6,290 bases of DNA from CAZDUZ01 sp964508755 (GTDB lineage: Bacteria > Patescibacteriota > Dojkabacteria > SC72 > JAFGCJ01). Location of the stretch: the NCBI GenBank assembly GCA_964508755.1, contig CAZDUZ010000054.1:1-6290 (forward strand), in the 5' to 3' direction. The translations under genes and the position numbers were made by a program. The notes below the pieces were generated by a model. That model worked only from the letters and a program-made list of their open reading frames with translations, did no database searches and was not told where the DNA came from. Below, one piece after another: positions 1 through 6,252 of this stretch (the first letter of the stretch is position 1; every line of letters starts with the position of its first letter).

Positions 1-615
1 TCGACCCGGTACACCGTCCGTGTCACCGCTGGAATCAAGTCGGTGCACGGGATGGACTCGGTTGAGGAGTTTATGGCGGAATTCACCACGAAGGCTAACA
101 TCTTCTCTCTCGCGGTGCCCTGGTACAAACAGCAGGAAACATTCACCTGCAATGTCGCCGCGGCGAGGATGGTGCTCGCGTACCGGGGGGTCTATCTCTC
201 AGAGGAGCAGGTGCGCAGTGCGATCGGTATTGGGGGTGATCCCAACCAGAGCTGGGTCCCGGGATACGGGGTGCATGCGGGACCGGTCGCCTCGTTTATC
301 GGGCGATATCGCACCGCCGTCGTCAGACAGGGGTGGGATGTGGTGTCCCTTGCGAAAGAAGTCGAGGCGGGCAATCCCGTTATTGTGTGGTGGTACAACC
401 GCTACAGCCAGCCACCCGGTGCCTACACGCTCGAATCGGGAGCGACCGGCTATATGGGAATGCATTCGGAGGTTGTCAAAGGGTTCATCGGCAGTTCCGA
501 CGATCCACAGTCGATCCTGACAAACGATCCGTGGCGCGGTCCGTTGACGTATACGAAGAGCCTGTTTTTGAGCACATGGGGATATCTGGGGTATACGGCG
601 GTTGTTGTGTATTGA
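1..615 (+). CDS. Partial surface/secreted protein: end of Ig-like domain plus C39-like cysteine peptidase domain
   Basis: The frame is open from the first base, so the 5' end lies outside the window; the in-frame ATG at 52 is not a convincing start. Residues 1-32 (numbered from base 1) read like the last strands of a bacterial Ig-like SbsA/Big_5-type domain (YTVRVTAGIKSV, then EFTT). The rest resembles the C39-like papain-fold family: Cys50 in CNVAAARMVLAY, His155 in GMHSEVVKGF, and Asp176 in LTNDPW form a plausible Cys-His-Asp triad in the usual order and spacing. The C-terminal LSTWGYLGYTAVVVY matches the closing strands of such domains. Likely role, inferred: an exported peptidase or cell-envelope protein. 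It ends at TGA 613-615. It is visibly GC-richer than the cas genes and has no functional link to them. The C39 fold assignment is fairly sure; the substrate is unknown. Confidence 0.8.
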   Translation, partial: STRYTVRVTAGIKSVHGMDSVEEFMAEFTTKANIFSLAVPWYKQQETFTCNVAAARMVLAYRGVYLSEEQVRSAIGIGGDPNQSWVPGYGVHAGPVASFIGRYRTAVVRQGWDVVSLAKEVEAGNPVIVWWYNRYSQPPGAYTLESGATGYMGMHSEVVKGFIGSSDDPQSILTNDPWRGPLTYTKSLFLSTWGYLGYTAVVVY

Positions 616-670
616 GTGGCGTGCGCAAAACAGGCGGATCAGGAGGGGGCAGTTTTTCACGAATATTTCA

Positions 671-683
671 TAGATAGTATCTA
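671..683. promoter_or_regulatory. Perfect 13-bp palindrome upstream of the tracrRNA promoter (candidate operator)
   Basis: TAGATA-G-TATCTA is a perfect 6+1+6 inverted repeat that ends 18 bp before the TATAAT box at 702-707, so it sits in the -35 region of the tracrRNA promoter. A regulator bound here could repress or activate. The submotif TAGTAT recurs in the CRISPR leader (6093-6098 and, as part of an inverted repeat, 6195-6210). A protein site is inferred only from symmetry and position. Confidence 0.35.
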
Positions 684-698
684 CTGGTCTCAAGATGA

Positions 699-707
699 TG
701 TTATAAT
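699..707 (+). promoter_or_regulatory. Extended -10 promoter of the tracrRNA
   Basis: TGTTATAAT is a consensus -10 hexamer (702-707) with the TGn extension typical of promoters that do not need a good -35. The position 17 bp upstream (679-684, ATCTAC) is indeed a poor -35. The expected start is about A714, just before the predicted tracrRNA stems, which supports the assignment. Confidence 0.65.
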
Positions 708-757
708 TCGGATACCTGAGTAATCAGTCTGCATTTTTAGCGTTTCTTTGAATGCAG

Positions 758-779
758 TGACTCACATTCAGGTGAGTCA
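758..779 (+). other. tracrRNA scaffold hairpin
   Basis: A perfect 8-bp stem TGACTCAC/GTGAGTCA closes a 6-nt loop ATTCAG. It lies between the pseudoknot stem and the anti-repeat, where Cas12e guides carry their scaffold stem. Confidence 0.75.
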
Positions 780-792
780 GATTAGACTCTTT

Positions 793-808
793 CTCAGGTA
801 ATTCGTTC
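793..808 (+). other. tracrRNA anti-repeat
   Basis: Sixteen consecutive bases (CTCAGGTAATTCGTTC) are the exact reverse complement of 6257-6272 in the first CRISPR repeat. Two sites over 5 kb apart sharing 16 complementary bases at the two expected places of a tracrRNA-dependent locus is strong evidence for guide-RNA pairing. Confidence 0.9.
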
Positions 809-809
809 G

Positions 810-846
810 CGGAGCCGACTCTCTTTTTGAGTCGGCTCCGTTTTTT
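810..846 (+). terminator. Intrinsic terminator of the tracrRNA
   Basis: A perfect 12-bp stem (810-821 with 829-840; the arm begins CGGAGCCGAC), a 7-nt loop TCTTTTT and six Ts (841-846). The T-run is only on the + side, so it acts on the rightward transcript. It begins one base after the anti-repeat and sets the tracrRNA 3' end. Its loop and right arm also hold the -35 box of the next promoter. Confidence 0.92.
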
Positions 847-855
847 ATATATAAT
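827..855 (+). promoter_or_regulatory. Sigma70-like promoter of the cas operon, overlapping the tracrRNA terminator
   Basis: TTGAGT (827-832), a spacer of exactly 17 bp, and a consensus TATAAT (850-855). The -35 matches consensus at the four leading positions. Transcription would start near 862, leaving about a 60-nt 5' untranslated region before the effector. The overlap means that tracrRNA polymerases terminate over the cas promoter. Confidence 0.6.
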
Positions 856-897
856 CGAGTAAACTCAAATGTAGCGAACTGCCGGAGAGAAATAATA

Positions 898-921
898 ATG
901 CCGACTAAAGGAAGTTCTTGA
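898..921 (+). CDS. Possible seven-residue leader peptide before cas12 (MPTKGSS)
   Basis: ATG at 898 is preceded by GGAGA (884-888) at a 9-nt spacing, a better ribosome site than that of the effector itself. The ORF ends with TGA at 919-921, two bases before the effector ATG at 924 and overlapping the alternative TTG at 918. This layout would allow translational coupling or reinitiation. Its tiny size makes chance possible, and the ATG could also just be a decoy. Confidence 0.3.
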   Translation: MPTKGSS

Positions 922-923
922 AG

Positions 924-3900
924 ATGGAATATTCGACGAATGAGTTTATTAAACTCCTGTCCTCTGGAGGCAAGAAGGCCCAATTACTGAACCGGCTGAG
1001 GGAGTTGACTAATGATACGAAGGCTCTGGCTCTTAACTGTATCCCCCTTATCGATTCCTCTTTTATTAATAGAGACGATGTCTTTGATGAGATATTTTGG
1101 AACAAGGTCTGTCGTGATCATGAGATTATCCGGCACATTACGAACAAGAGGTTGCCTCTGACACAGAATCAGAAAAGAATCATTTCTGAAACTAAACACA
1201 TTCAACATGATTATCGGTTGAGGAAAGAATTCGAAGAGAAGTATGACTTCAAGGTTGTAGATAAGAGGTATTCAATACAGAGACTTAACAGACTGACAAG
1301 GGATAGAAATATCGCTATTTCAAGTCACCATGTTAACCGAACGATGAAGGTTGGAATTAACATGGAAACGGTTGCTCCTGATACAAAAAAATTCCTCGAT
1401 ATGTATCTGGAAGAGTGGGAGTCGATCAGAAATAAAATTCTTGCAGATATCTACCGTATCTTTTTGGATGATGAGTCGAAAATTCTACTACGTGCCTGTG
1501 ATAGAAGTTATTCGGAAGAGCATAAACGAGATAAAGTCGGATTTAAAAAGGAATACATAGGAAAAAAGTTTCCGATAGGAGGTTCCGGAAGCCCTCGATA
1601 CCGGATTTTTAGACTTTCGTATAAAGGTAAAGGTGGCACTAACAAAGAGCGTGTCGAGTATGTTGCTGAAAATGGTGCGAACTGCCTGAAGCTTTCAGAA
1701 AAGGATGGGGAGTTGAAGATCAGCAAGTTTTCCAGTCAGTCACTGTATAACAATTTAATTTCTCCAAAATATTTTTCGGTTAATCCAATCAAAAAAGCGT
1801 ATCAGTCCCCCCTATATCAGGGATTAAAGGTGAACGATATTGCTAAGGTGATTAATGCAAGCGGCATTAGGGAAACGCTCGGCGCATCTATTGCGGAAAC
1901 GGTTTGTAGTTTTCTTGACAAGTATTATGCATCTTTGAGTGAGATAGATGTTCGGTATGATCAGAACAAAAAAACCTTTGACAAAAACAATGAATACATT
2001 AAAAAAGGATTATTTGTCTACCCTGAAAAACCCGAACAGCGAAATAATGAAGTGACTGATTACAATGCATTTATTACGACCTACAACCAACATCTTAATG
2101 AATATGTTTGGCAAAAATCTGAGGAGAAAGACATTAGAAAAAAAGCACCCAAGCTTTCAATAATTAAGGGTATTCCATCATTTCCAGTTTTGGGAAAAGC
2201 AGAGACTAGAGATTACGAAAAAATCATGAAGGAAATGATTTCTACATATAGAGATGTGAAGCAGGAGGTGTTACGAGTACAATCGCCCTCCATTAACGCT
2301 CGGAATTTAGCGGAATGGTTAGGCAAAAAAAGCGCACGGTCGGGGAGGAAGATTAGAAGTTTTTTTGATAGCGTAGAGAAGAAAGAGTGCCTTAATAGAA
2401 ATAAGTACGGATGGCTAGAAATAGCAAGCAAAGATGCATATCAGATATGGAGTGACCTTGTCCACTATCTGGATGAAGATATCAAACACTCCAAGATCGA
2501 TATTTCCACTCCCCAAAAAGCAAGAGAGACGGCTGATTCATATGCGCAGTATGTATCTATTGCCTCTGAACTCGTTTTTGATAAGTCCTCAAAAGCGTAT
2601 ACCGATTTTCGATTGAAGTTCAATAAACTAACGGCTCTTTTGAAGGCAAGCCCATTTGAGGATCTCCAAGAGGAGCGACGTGAAATTGCTTTTGCAGGGT
2701 TTTCGTGTGATGAAAATAGTTTAAAAAAGAAATTCGCGTTCTGCTTCAAAGAGACTGGAGGAAAACTTCAGTTCTATGTCTTGTTCAATTTGAAACAGGA
2801 TATAAAGTTGAAGTTTTCTAAAACGGGGGAATATCATGCTCTTGGATACATTGGTACGGGGGACCGGCAAAGGGCGATTATCAAACCAATAAGCTTTGAA
2901 CATGCAGAAGGAACATGTCTTCTGCCGTTAGCATTTGGAAAGCGGATCGGCAGAAAGTATCTTTACAACAATCACGTGAAGTCAAATCCCAACAGTCTTA
3001 AATTTTTAGAGAGCCTATTCGTCAAGTTCTCAAATGCAAGGATAATCAGGGAAACGAAGGTTACCCAAATGGGAAAACAAGAAAGGTATTATTGTGCAAT
3101 TTCTCTTGAGCAGAGATTTCCTAAATCGAAAGAAGTGAAAGATACATTACAACAAAATATTCAGAGTGTGCTTGGAATAGATATGGGTGAAAAAATTCCA
3201 GCAGTGGCCGCCATTGTTGATCAAAAAACCAATAAGATACGGAATGTATGGTACCTGCGTCCCGAAATGAATAAAAAGCTTCATCAAATACAAGACAGAA
3301 AAGATGAAGAACAACGACGGAATGGGATGGTTCCGTCTCATCTAAACAAAAAGATAAAAAATGTCACCCAAAAACTACTGGAGGATATTGCTATCCAAAC
3401 CTTAGAACTATCCATAAGGAACAACGCCATGCTCGTAACCGAGAGTCTGCCTAGAGGATTTGGAAGGGGTCGTACCAAAGGAACATACGTTTGGATGAGA
3501 CAGTACACAAAACTTAACGACATATTAGCGAGTAAAGCTCGGGAACTTGGAATTACTGATCTCAGGAACGACAAGGACTACAGTCAGAAGACTGCTGTTT
3601 ACAAACCACGAGGATACCTGGTCAAAGTTCCTGCTGGGTATACATCAAAGACGTCTATCCAAACTGGTTTCATATTGAGAAATTGGACATACTTTGATTT
3701 CGATGAGAAAGATATACGGAATACTTCAACGCTGACCCTGAAGGATGAGCCCTTAGGCGTAACAATGATCGTTGATCTCGATACAAGAGCTATCAGGGTT
3801 GACTGGAATGGGAGATCTCAGCGTGTTCAGTTCGGCGGAAAAGCGAAAGAACTAGGCTTGTACTATGACGAAGTACTCAGCAAGGAGAAATTTGAGTATT

Positions 3901-4214
3901 ACATGGATACGGTTTTCAATAAACGAGGAAGCAATTCGCTTGAACGAAGGCTAAGTATAAAGCGCTTTGCCTCTAACCTTCTAAACCCTAGAAAAGAACA
4001 AGCAATCTATACTGATATTTTTACAGGAAAACATGTGAATGCCGATGCTCAAGGGGCAGTTAATGTTGCTCGAAGCTATCTTTTTTCTCTGAGCGATGTT
4101 TATGACGAAACTGTAAAAGGGGTAGATCGCCTTAAATGTTGGCAGGATTGGTATATACAGACACTGACTAACATTCCCTCGTTCCTCTATACCTGTGAAG
4201 ATAAACAAGCGTAG
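924..4214 (+). CDS. cas12e-like: Cas12e-like (CasX-related) type V CRISPR effector nuclease
   Basis: RNA-guided DNA nuclease with a single RuvC site, predicted to cleave both strands of crRNA-matched DNA. Numbering from ATG 924 (1096 aa). RuvC-I is GIDMGEKIPAV with Asp753; RuvC-II is VTESLPRGFGRG with Glu840; RuvC-III is VNADAQGAVNVARSYLF with Asp1041; all three acids are present. Stretches collinear with Cas12e as I recall it: IKGIPSFPVL (recognition lobe), LPLAFGKRIGRKYLYN (before RuvC-I), MRQYTKLNDILASK and YTSKTSIQTGF (after RuvC-II). The Cas12e zinc ligands are replaced (Ser911, Thr914, Asp1031, Thr1034). About 140 residues precede the first segment that aligns to Cas12e (near MKVGINME), against about 26 in Cas12e. 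Length is therefore about 1100, versus about 980 aa. AAAGGAAG (907-914) is the ribosome site; TTG 918 is an alternative start. It is the first gene of the cas operon, with the tracrRNA just upstream. A Cas12 is near certain; subtype V-E or a sister subtype is open. Confidence 0.93.
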   Translation: MEYSTNEFIKLLSSGGKKAQLLNRLRELTNDTKALALNCIPLIDSSFINRDDVFDEIFWNKVCRDHEIIRHITNKRLPLTQNQKRIISETKHIQHDYRLRKEFEEKYDFKVVDKRYSIQRLNRLTRDRNIAISSHHVNRTMKVGINMETVAPDTKKFLDMYLEEWESIRNKILADIYRIFLDDESKILLRACDRSYSEEHKRDKVGFKKEYIGKKFPIGGSGSPRYRIFRLSYKGKGGTNKERVEYVAENGANCLKLSEKDGELKISKFSSQSLYNNLISPKYFSVNPIKKAYQSPLYQGLKVNDIAKVINASGIRETLGASIAETVCSFLDKYYASLSEIDVRYDQNKKTFDKNNEYIKKGLFVYPEKPEQRNNEVTDYNAFITTYNQHLNEYVWQKSEEKDIRKKAPKLSIIKGIPSFPVLGKAETRDYEKIMKEMISTYRDVKQEVLRVQSPSINARNLAEWLGKKSARSGRKIRSFFDSVEKKECLNRNKYGWLEIASKDAYQIWSDLVHYLDEDIKHSKIDISTPQKARETADSYAQYVSIASELVFDKSSKAYTDFRLKFNKLTALLKASPFEDLQEERREIAFAGFSCDENSLKKKFAFCFKETGGKLQFYVLFNLKQDIKLKFSKTGEYHALGYIGTGDRQRAIIKPISFEHAEGTCLLPLAFGKRIGRKYLYNNHVKSNPNSLKFLESLFVKFSNARIIRETKVTQMGKQERYYCAISLEQRFPKSKEVKDTLQQNIQSVLGIDMGEKIPAVAAIVDQKTNKIRNVWYLRPEMNKKLHQIQDRKDEEQRRNGMVPSHLNKKIKNVTQKLLEDIAIQTLELSIRNNAMLVTESLPRGFGRGRTKGTYVWMRQYTKLNDILASKARELGITDLRNDKDYSQKTAVYKPRGYLVKVPAGYTSKTSIQTGFILRNWTYFDFDEKDIRNTSTLTLKDEPLGVTMIVDLDTRAIRVDWNGRSQRVQFGGKAKELGLYYDEVLSKEKFEYYMDTVFNKRGSNSLERRLSIKRFASNLLNPRKEQAIYTDIFTGKHVNADAQGAVNVARSYLFSLSDVYDETVKGVDRLKCWQDWYIQTLTNIPSFLYTCEDKQA

Positions 4215-4791
4215 GCAGTATAGCGTGGAGATGTTACCCATCGCCTTTGTTGCTGAATACTTGTATTGTCAACGATCCTCTTTCTATTATTTGAGTGGAG
4301 CGGAAAACGGCGAGGAGGAGAATCCGTATATCCAATCAGGGAGAGCAATTCATAGCAATACAGATATAAAAGGTTCTCGTTACAGGGATCAATTCAAAGA
4401 GGTAACCGGTGTTCGACTGGTGAACTATCACTATGGGCTCGTTGGGAAAGCTGATTTGGTTAGAGAACTTGAGGACGAACTCATACCGGTTGAGTACAAG
4501 TCCGGTCAGCTCAAAAGGGCTGAAAATCATCGTTTTCAGCTTATCTTGCAATCTTTTTGCCTAAGAGATCAGTTTTGCAAACAAATACGGAAGGGAGTGG
4601 TTTATTTTTATGAAGTTAATGAGTGTTGTGAGTATGAGTTCTCCTCCAAAGAATTCAAAAAAGCGGAAGAAACACTTATGGAAATTAGGGAAAAACTATC
4701 AATTGGGAACATCTCTCTGTTTGGCAAGATCAGTCAGCAGAGCTGTGTTCATTGTTCTTTTTATAACATTTGTATGCCGTATTTGGAATGA
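4195..4791 (+). CDS. cas4: Cas4 adaptation exonuclease
   Basis: RecB-like nuclease with an iron-sulfur cluster that trims prespacers and helps Cas1-Cas2 choose PAM-adjacent DNA. Numbering from GTG 4195 (198 aa): four cluster cysteines, Cys25 (YLYCQRS) and Cys184, Cys187, Cys193 (CVHCSFYNIC); His53 in GRAIHS; Asp87 in GKADLV; Glu100 and Lys102 in PVEYKSG; then FQLILQSF in the place of the QxxxY motif, with the tyrosine missing. The start is uncertain. GTG 4195 overlaps cas12 by 20 bp and has no ribosome site; GTG 4225 (AGG 9 nt upstream) and ATG 4231 (MLPIAFVAEYLYC) leave the short N-terminus usual for Cas4 and may be right. It is a separate protein, not fused to Cas1 as in many V-B loci, and shares ATGA with cas1. 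Assignment is sure from motif set and context. Confidence 0.94.
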   Translation: MKINKRRQYSVEMLPIAFVAEYLYCQRSSFYYLSGAENGEEENPYIQSGRAIHSNTDIKGSRYRDQFKEVTGVRLVNYHYGLVGKADLVRELEDELIPVEYKSGQLKRAENHRFQLILQSFCLRDQFCKQIRKGVVYFYEVNECCEYEFSSKEFKKAEETLMEIREKLSIGNISLFGKISQQSCVHCSFYNICMPYLE

Positions 4792-5765
4792 GTTATCTTT
4801 CGGACAAAACAACGCTTTATTTGTTCAGCGATAGTTATTCTATCGAGTTAAAAAACAAAAAGATCCTGGTTAACAAACATGGGATGAAGGTTGATGAGAT
4901 TCCGTTCTTTCACTTGACGACGATTGTGATTAATCATAATTGTGGTGTTGATCCAAAGATTTTGAGATATGCTACAAGAAACAAAATTTCAATTGTTTTT
5001 ATCGATGGAAATTTCAACTTTGTAGCTTCTGTGAAACATCCGGAATCTAAGAATATTTTTTTAAGAAAACTGCAGTATGAGAAATTTTCAGATCCTTCTT
5101 TTGCTATAGAGACGGCGAAGAAGATAATAACTGCTAAACTAATTAATTGTGCAGGCACTATCAGACAGAATCGATCAGAATTGGTGCCATGGATTAATTC
5201 TATACGAAAGGTGAAATCTGTTGATGATCTAAGGGGTATAGAGGGAAGTTATGCCAACTATTACTTTGCTGTGTTCGGTAAACAATTGGTAAGTTCTGAT
5301 TTTAAATGGTTCGGTAGGTTCAAATATCCTGCTGTTGGTGAAATAAATGCACTTCTGTCTTGGGGTTATACATTGCTCGGGACTGAGATCCAGACCTTCT
5401 GTGAAATCATAGGTTTAGATCCGTACTTGGGTTTTATGCATACAAACTACTATGGAAGGCCGTCACTTGTGTGTGATCTTATCGAAGAGTATCGGCCGTG
5501 GGTCGTTGATCGATTTGTCCTAAATCTCATCAATCGGAAACAGATCAGAAAAGAGCATTTCAAAAATATGGACGGATTAGAAAGACTAAATGCCAGTGGG
5601 TACAAAGTTTTCCAGGTTGCGTGGCTTAAGAGAATGAGAGGAATAAAGAAGTATCAGATAATTCACAAAACAAAACTTTCGATTAGGGGTGTGATTGAAA
5701 TGCAGACACGTTTGATTTCAAAATCGCTAACCGATGAGTATAGCTATCAACCATTCGTACCATGA
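4788..5765 (+). CDS. cas1: Cas1 spacer-acquisition integrase
   Basis: Metal-dependent integrase that, with Cas2, inserts spacers at the leader-proximal repeat. The protein has 325 aa, usual for Cas1. It has the N-terminal beta-rich domain (LYLFSDSYSIELKNKKILV, then HLTTIVI and KISIVFIDGN) and the C-terminal helical domain with the catalytic set: Glu152 in RGIEGSYANYYF, His218 in GFMHTNYYGRPS, and Asp230 with Glu233 in VCDLIEEYRPWVVD. The ATG at 4788 overlaps the cas4 stop in ATGA, which decides it over the in-frame TTG at 4770 and implies translational coupling. The stop overlaps the cas2 ATG in the same way. No frameshift or missing catalytic residue, so it looks functional. Confidence 0.97.
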   Translation: MSYLSDKTTLYLFSDSYSIELKNKKILVNKHGMKVDEIPFFHLTTIVINHNCGVDPKILRYATRNKISIVFIDGNFNFVASVKHPESKNIFLRKLQYEKFSDPSFAIETAKKIITAKLINCAGTIRQNRSELVPWINSIRKVKSVDDLRGIEGSYANYYFAVFGKQLVSSDFKWFGRFKYPAVGEINALLSWGYTLLGTEIQTFCEIIGLDPYLGFMHTNYYGRPSLVCDLIEEYRPWVVDRFVLNLINRKQIRKEHFKNMDGLERLNASGYKVFQVAWLKRMRGIKKYQIIHKTKLSIRGVIEMQTRLISKSLTDEYSYQPFVP

Positions 5766-6058
5766 TTAGATTTACCGTTTGTTACGATATCTCACAGTCC
5801 AAACGGCGCACAAGATTATCGAAAGCATTGGAGGAATTTGGAGAAAGAGTACAGTATTCGGTATTCGAATTCAAGCTCACGAAAGCGCAACATATCCGAC
5901 TGCTTAAGACCTTGCAGTCAAAAGGATTCATGCAAAAAAACAAACAGTCCCCACAAGACAGTATTACGTTCTACTACTTCAACGACAACACAATACGAAA
6001 GATTCGCAGGGTTGGTCCAAAGCCCGTAGGGGATAGAGATCACTTGGTCTATATCTAA
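5762..6058 (+). CDS. cas2: Cas2 spacer-acquisition subunit
   Basis: Small ferredoxin-fold protein that bridges two Cas1 dimers in the integration complex. The protein has 98 aa, normal for the family. The first strand FTVCYDIS carries the conserved Asp9, followed by the arginine-rich RRTRLSKALEEFG helix and the QYSVFEFKLT strand; GDRDHLVYI lies at the C-terminal end. The start ATG overlaps the cas1 stop (ATGA). It is the last gene of the operon. I see no clear terminator after it, so the message may run into the leader and array. Confidence 0.97.
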   Translation: MIRFTVCYDISQSKRRTRLSKALEEFGERVQYSVFEFKLTKAQHIRLLKTLQSKGFMQKNKQSPQDSITFYYFNDNTIRKIRRVGPKPVGDRDHLVYI

Positions 6059-6252
6059 ACCTCAGTCTGTGGATTTTCAAAGTGACGGTGAATAGTATAA
6101 AATCACGGTCAGGTGAGCAAAATTCCTTATGCTTTACCAATAAGCGGTTTTTGTGAGGATTTTGTTACTAGCTAACGGTGGAGTGAAAATATGGTAGTAT
6201 TTTTATACTATTGCAAAACAACTCAAAAATCGCGCAACCAATATTAATCGCG
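6059..6252 (+). promoter_or_regulatory. CRISPR leader
   Basis: About 190 bp of AT-rich noncoding DNA between cas2 and the first repeat, where the leader is expected. Visible content: an 11-bp inverted repeat ATAGTATAAAA (6092-6102)/TTTTATACTAT (6201-6211); a small hairpin TAGTAT-TTTT-ATACTA (6195-6210); ACGGTG at 6085-6090 and 6175-6180 with ACGGTC at 6105-6110. TATACT (6204-6209) could be a -10 box for the array, but no good -35 precedes it. No intrinsic terminator is evident. Confidence 0.7.
6092..6211. repeat. 11-bp inverted repeat within the CRISPR leader
   Basis: ATAGTATAAAA at 6092-6102 is the exact reverse complement of TTTTATACTAT at 6201-6211, with 98 bp between the arms. The right arm is also half of a local hairpin (6195-6210). 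The AT-rich composition raises the chance of coincidence. Confidence 0.5.

Larger units (their letters stand above)
714..846 (+). ncRNA. tracrRNA of a Cas12e-like system
   Basis: A trans-activating RNA that should pair with the CRISPR repeat and dock the guide on the effector. Visible structure in order: stem CTGCATT (729-735) with AATGCAG (751-757), enclosing a 15-nt U-rich loop that contains CTTTG; an 8-bp scaffold hairpin TGACTCAC (758-765)/GTGAGTCA (772-779) with loop ATTCAG; the anti-repeat CTCAGGTAATTCGTTC (793-808), exactly complementary to repeat bases 6257-6272; then the intrinsic terminator at 810-846. Weaker pairing continues upstream of the anti-repeat (788-790 with 6275-6277, 780-785 with the CTAAATC part of the repeat). 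CTTTGA (746-751) matches the repeat 3' end TCAAAG. This order (pseudoknot loop, scaffold stem, anti-repeat) is that of Cas12e tracrRNAs. Its position directly upstream of the effector gene fits. The 5' end is predicted from the -10 box; the mature ends are unknown. Confidence 0.85.

Noticed and set aside
333..677. Further open frames across the peptidase gene on both strands
   Set aside because: They overlap a gene with clear family motifs in frame 1 and their translations show no recognisable pattern, so they are shadows.
3338..3574. Minus-strand ORFs inside the effector gene
   Set aside because: Short, no ribosome site or motif, and antisense to conserved RuvC sequence.
924..4214. Effector as Cas12a, Cas12b or a TnpB transposase
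   Set aside because: The extended motifs around all three RuvC blocks and LPLAFG/IPSFPVL match Cas12e, not Cas12a/b. TnpB is far shorter and lacks an adaptation operon and tracrRNA.
4770..4787. Upstream TTG start for cas1, adding six residues
   Set aside because: The ATG at 4788 forms the usual ATGA overlap with the cas4 stop, and MSYLSDKTTLYLF is a normal Cas1 N-terminus.
4610..4834. Small + strand ORF over the cas4/cas1 junction
   Set aside because: Shadow frame over two well supported genes; its translation has no family motif.
6163..6209. Full sigma70 promoter for the array in the leader
   Set aside because: TATACT (6204-6209) has no -35 at 16-18 bp; TTGTTA (6163-6168) is too far upstream. 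Left as a mention in the leader entry.
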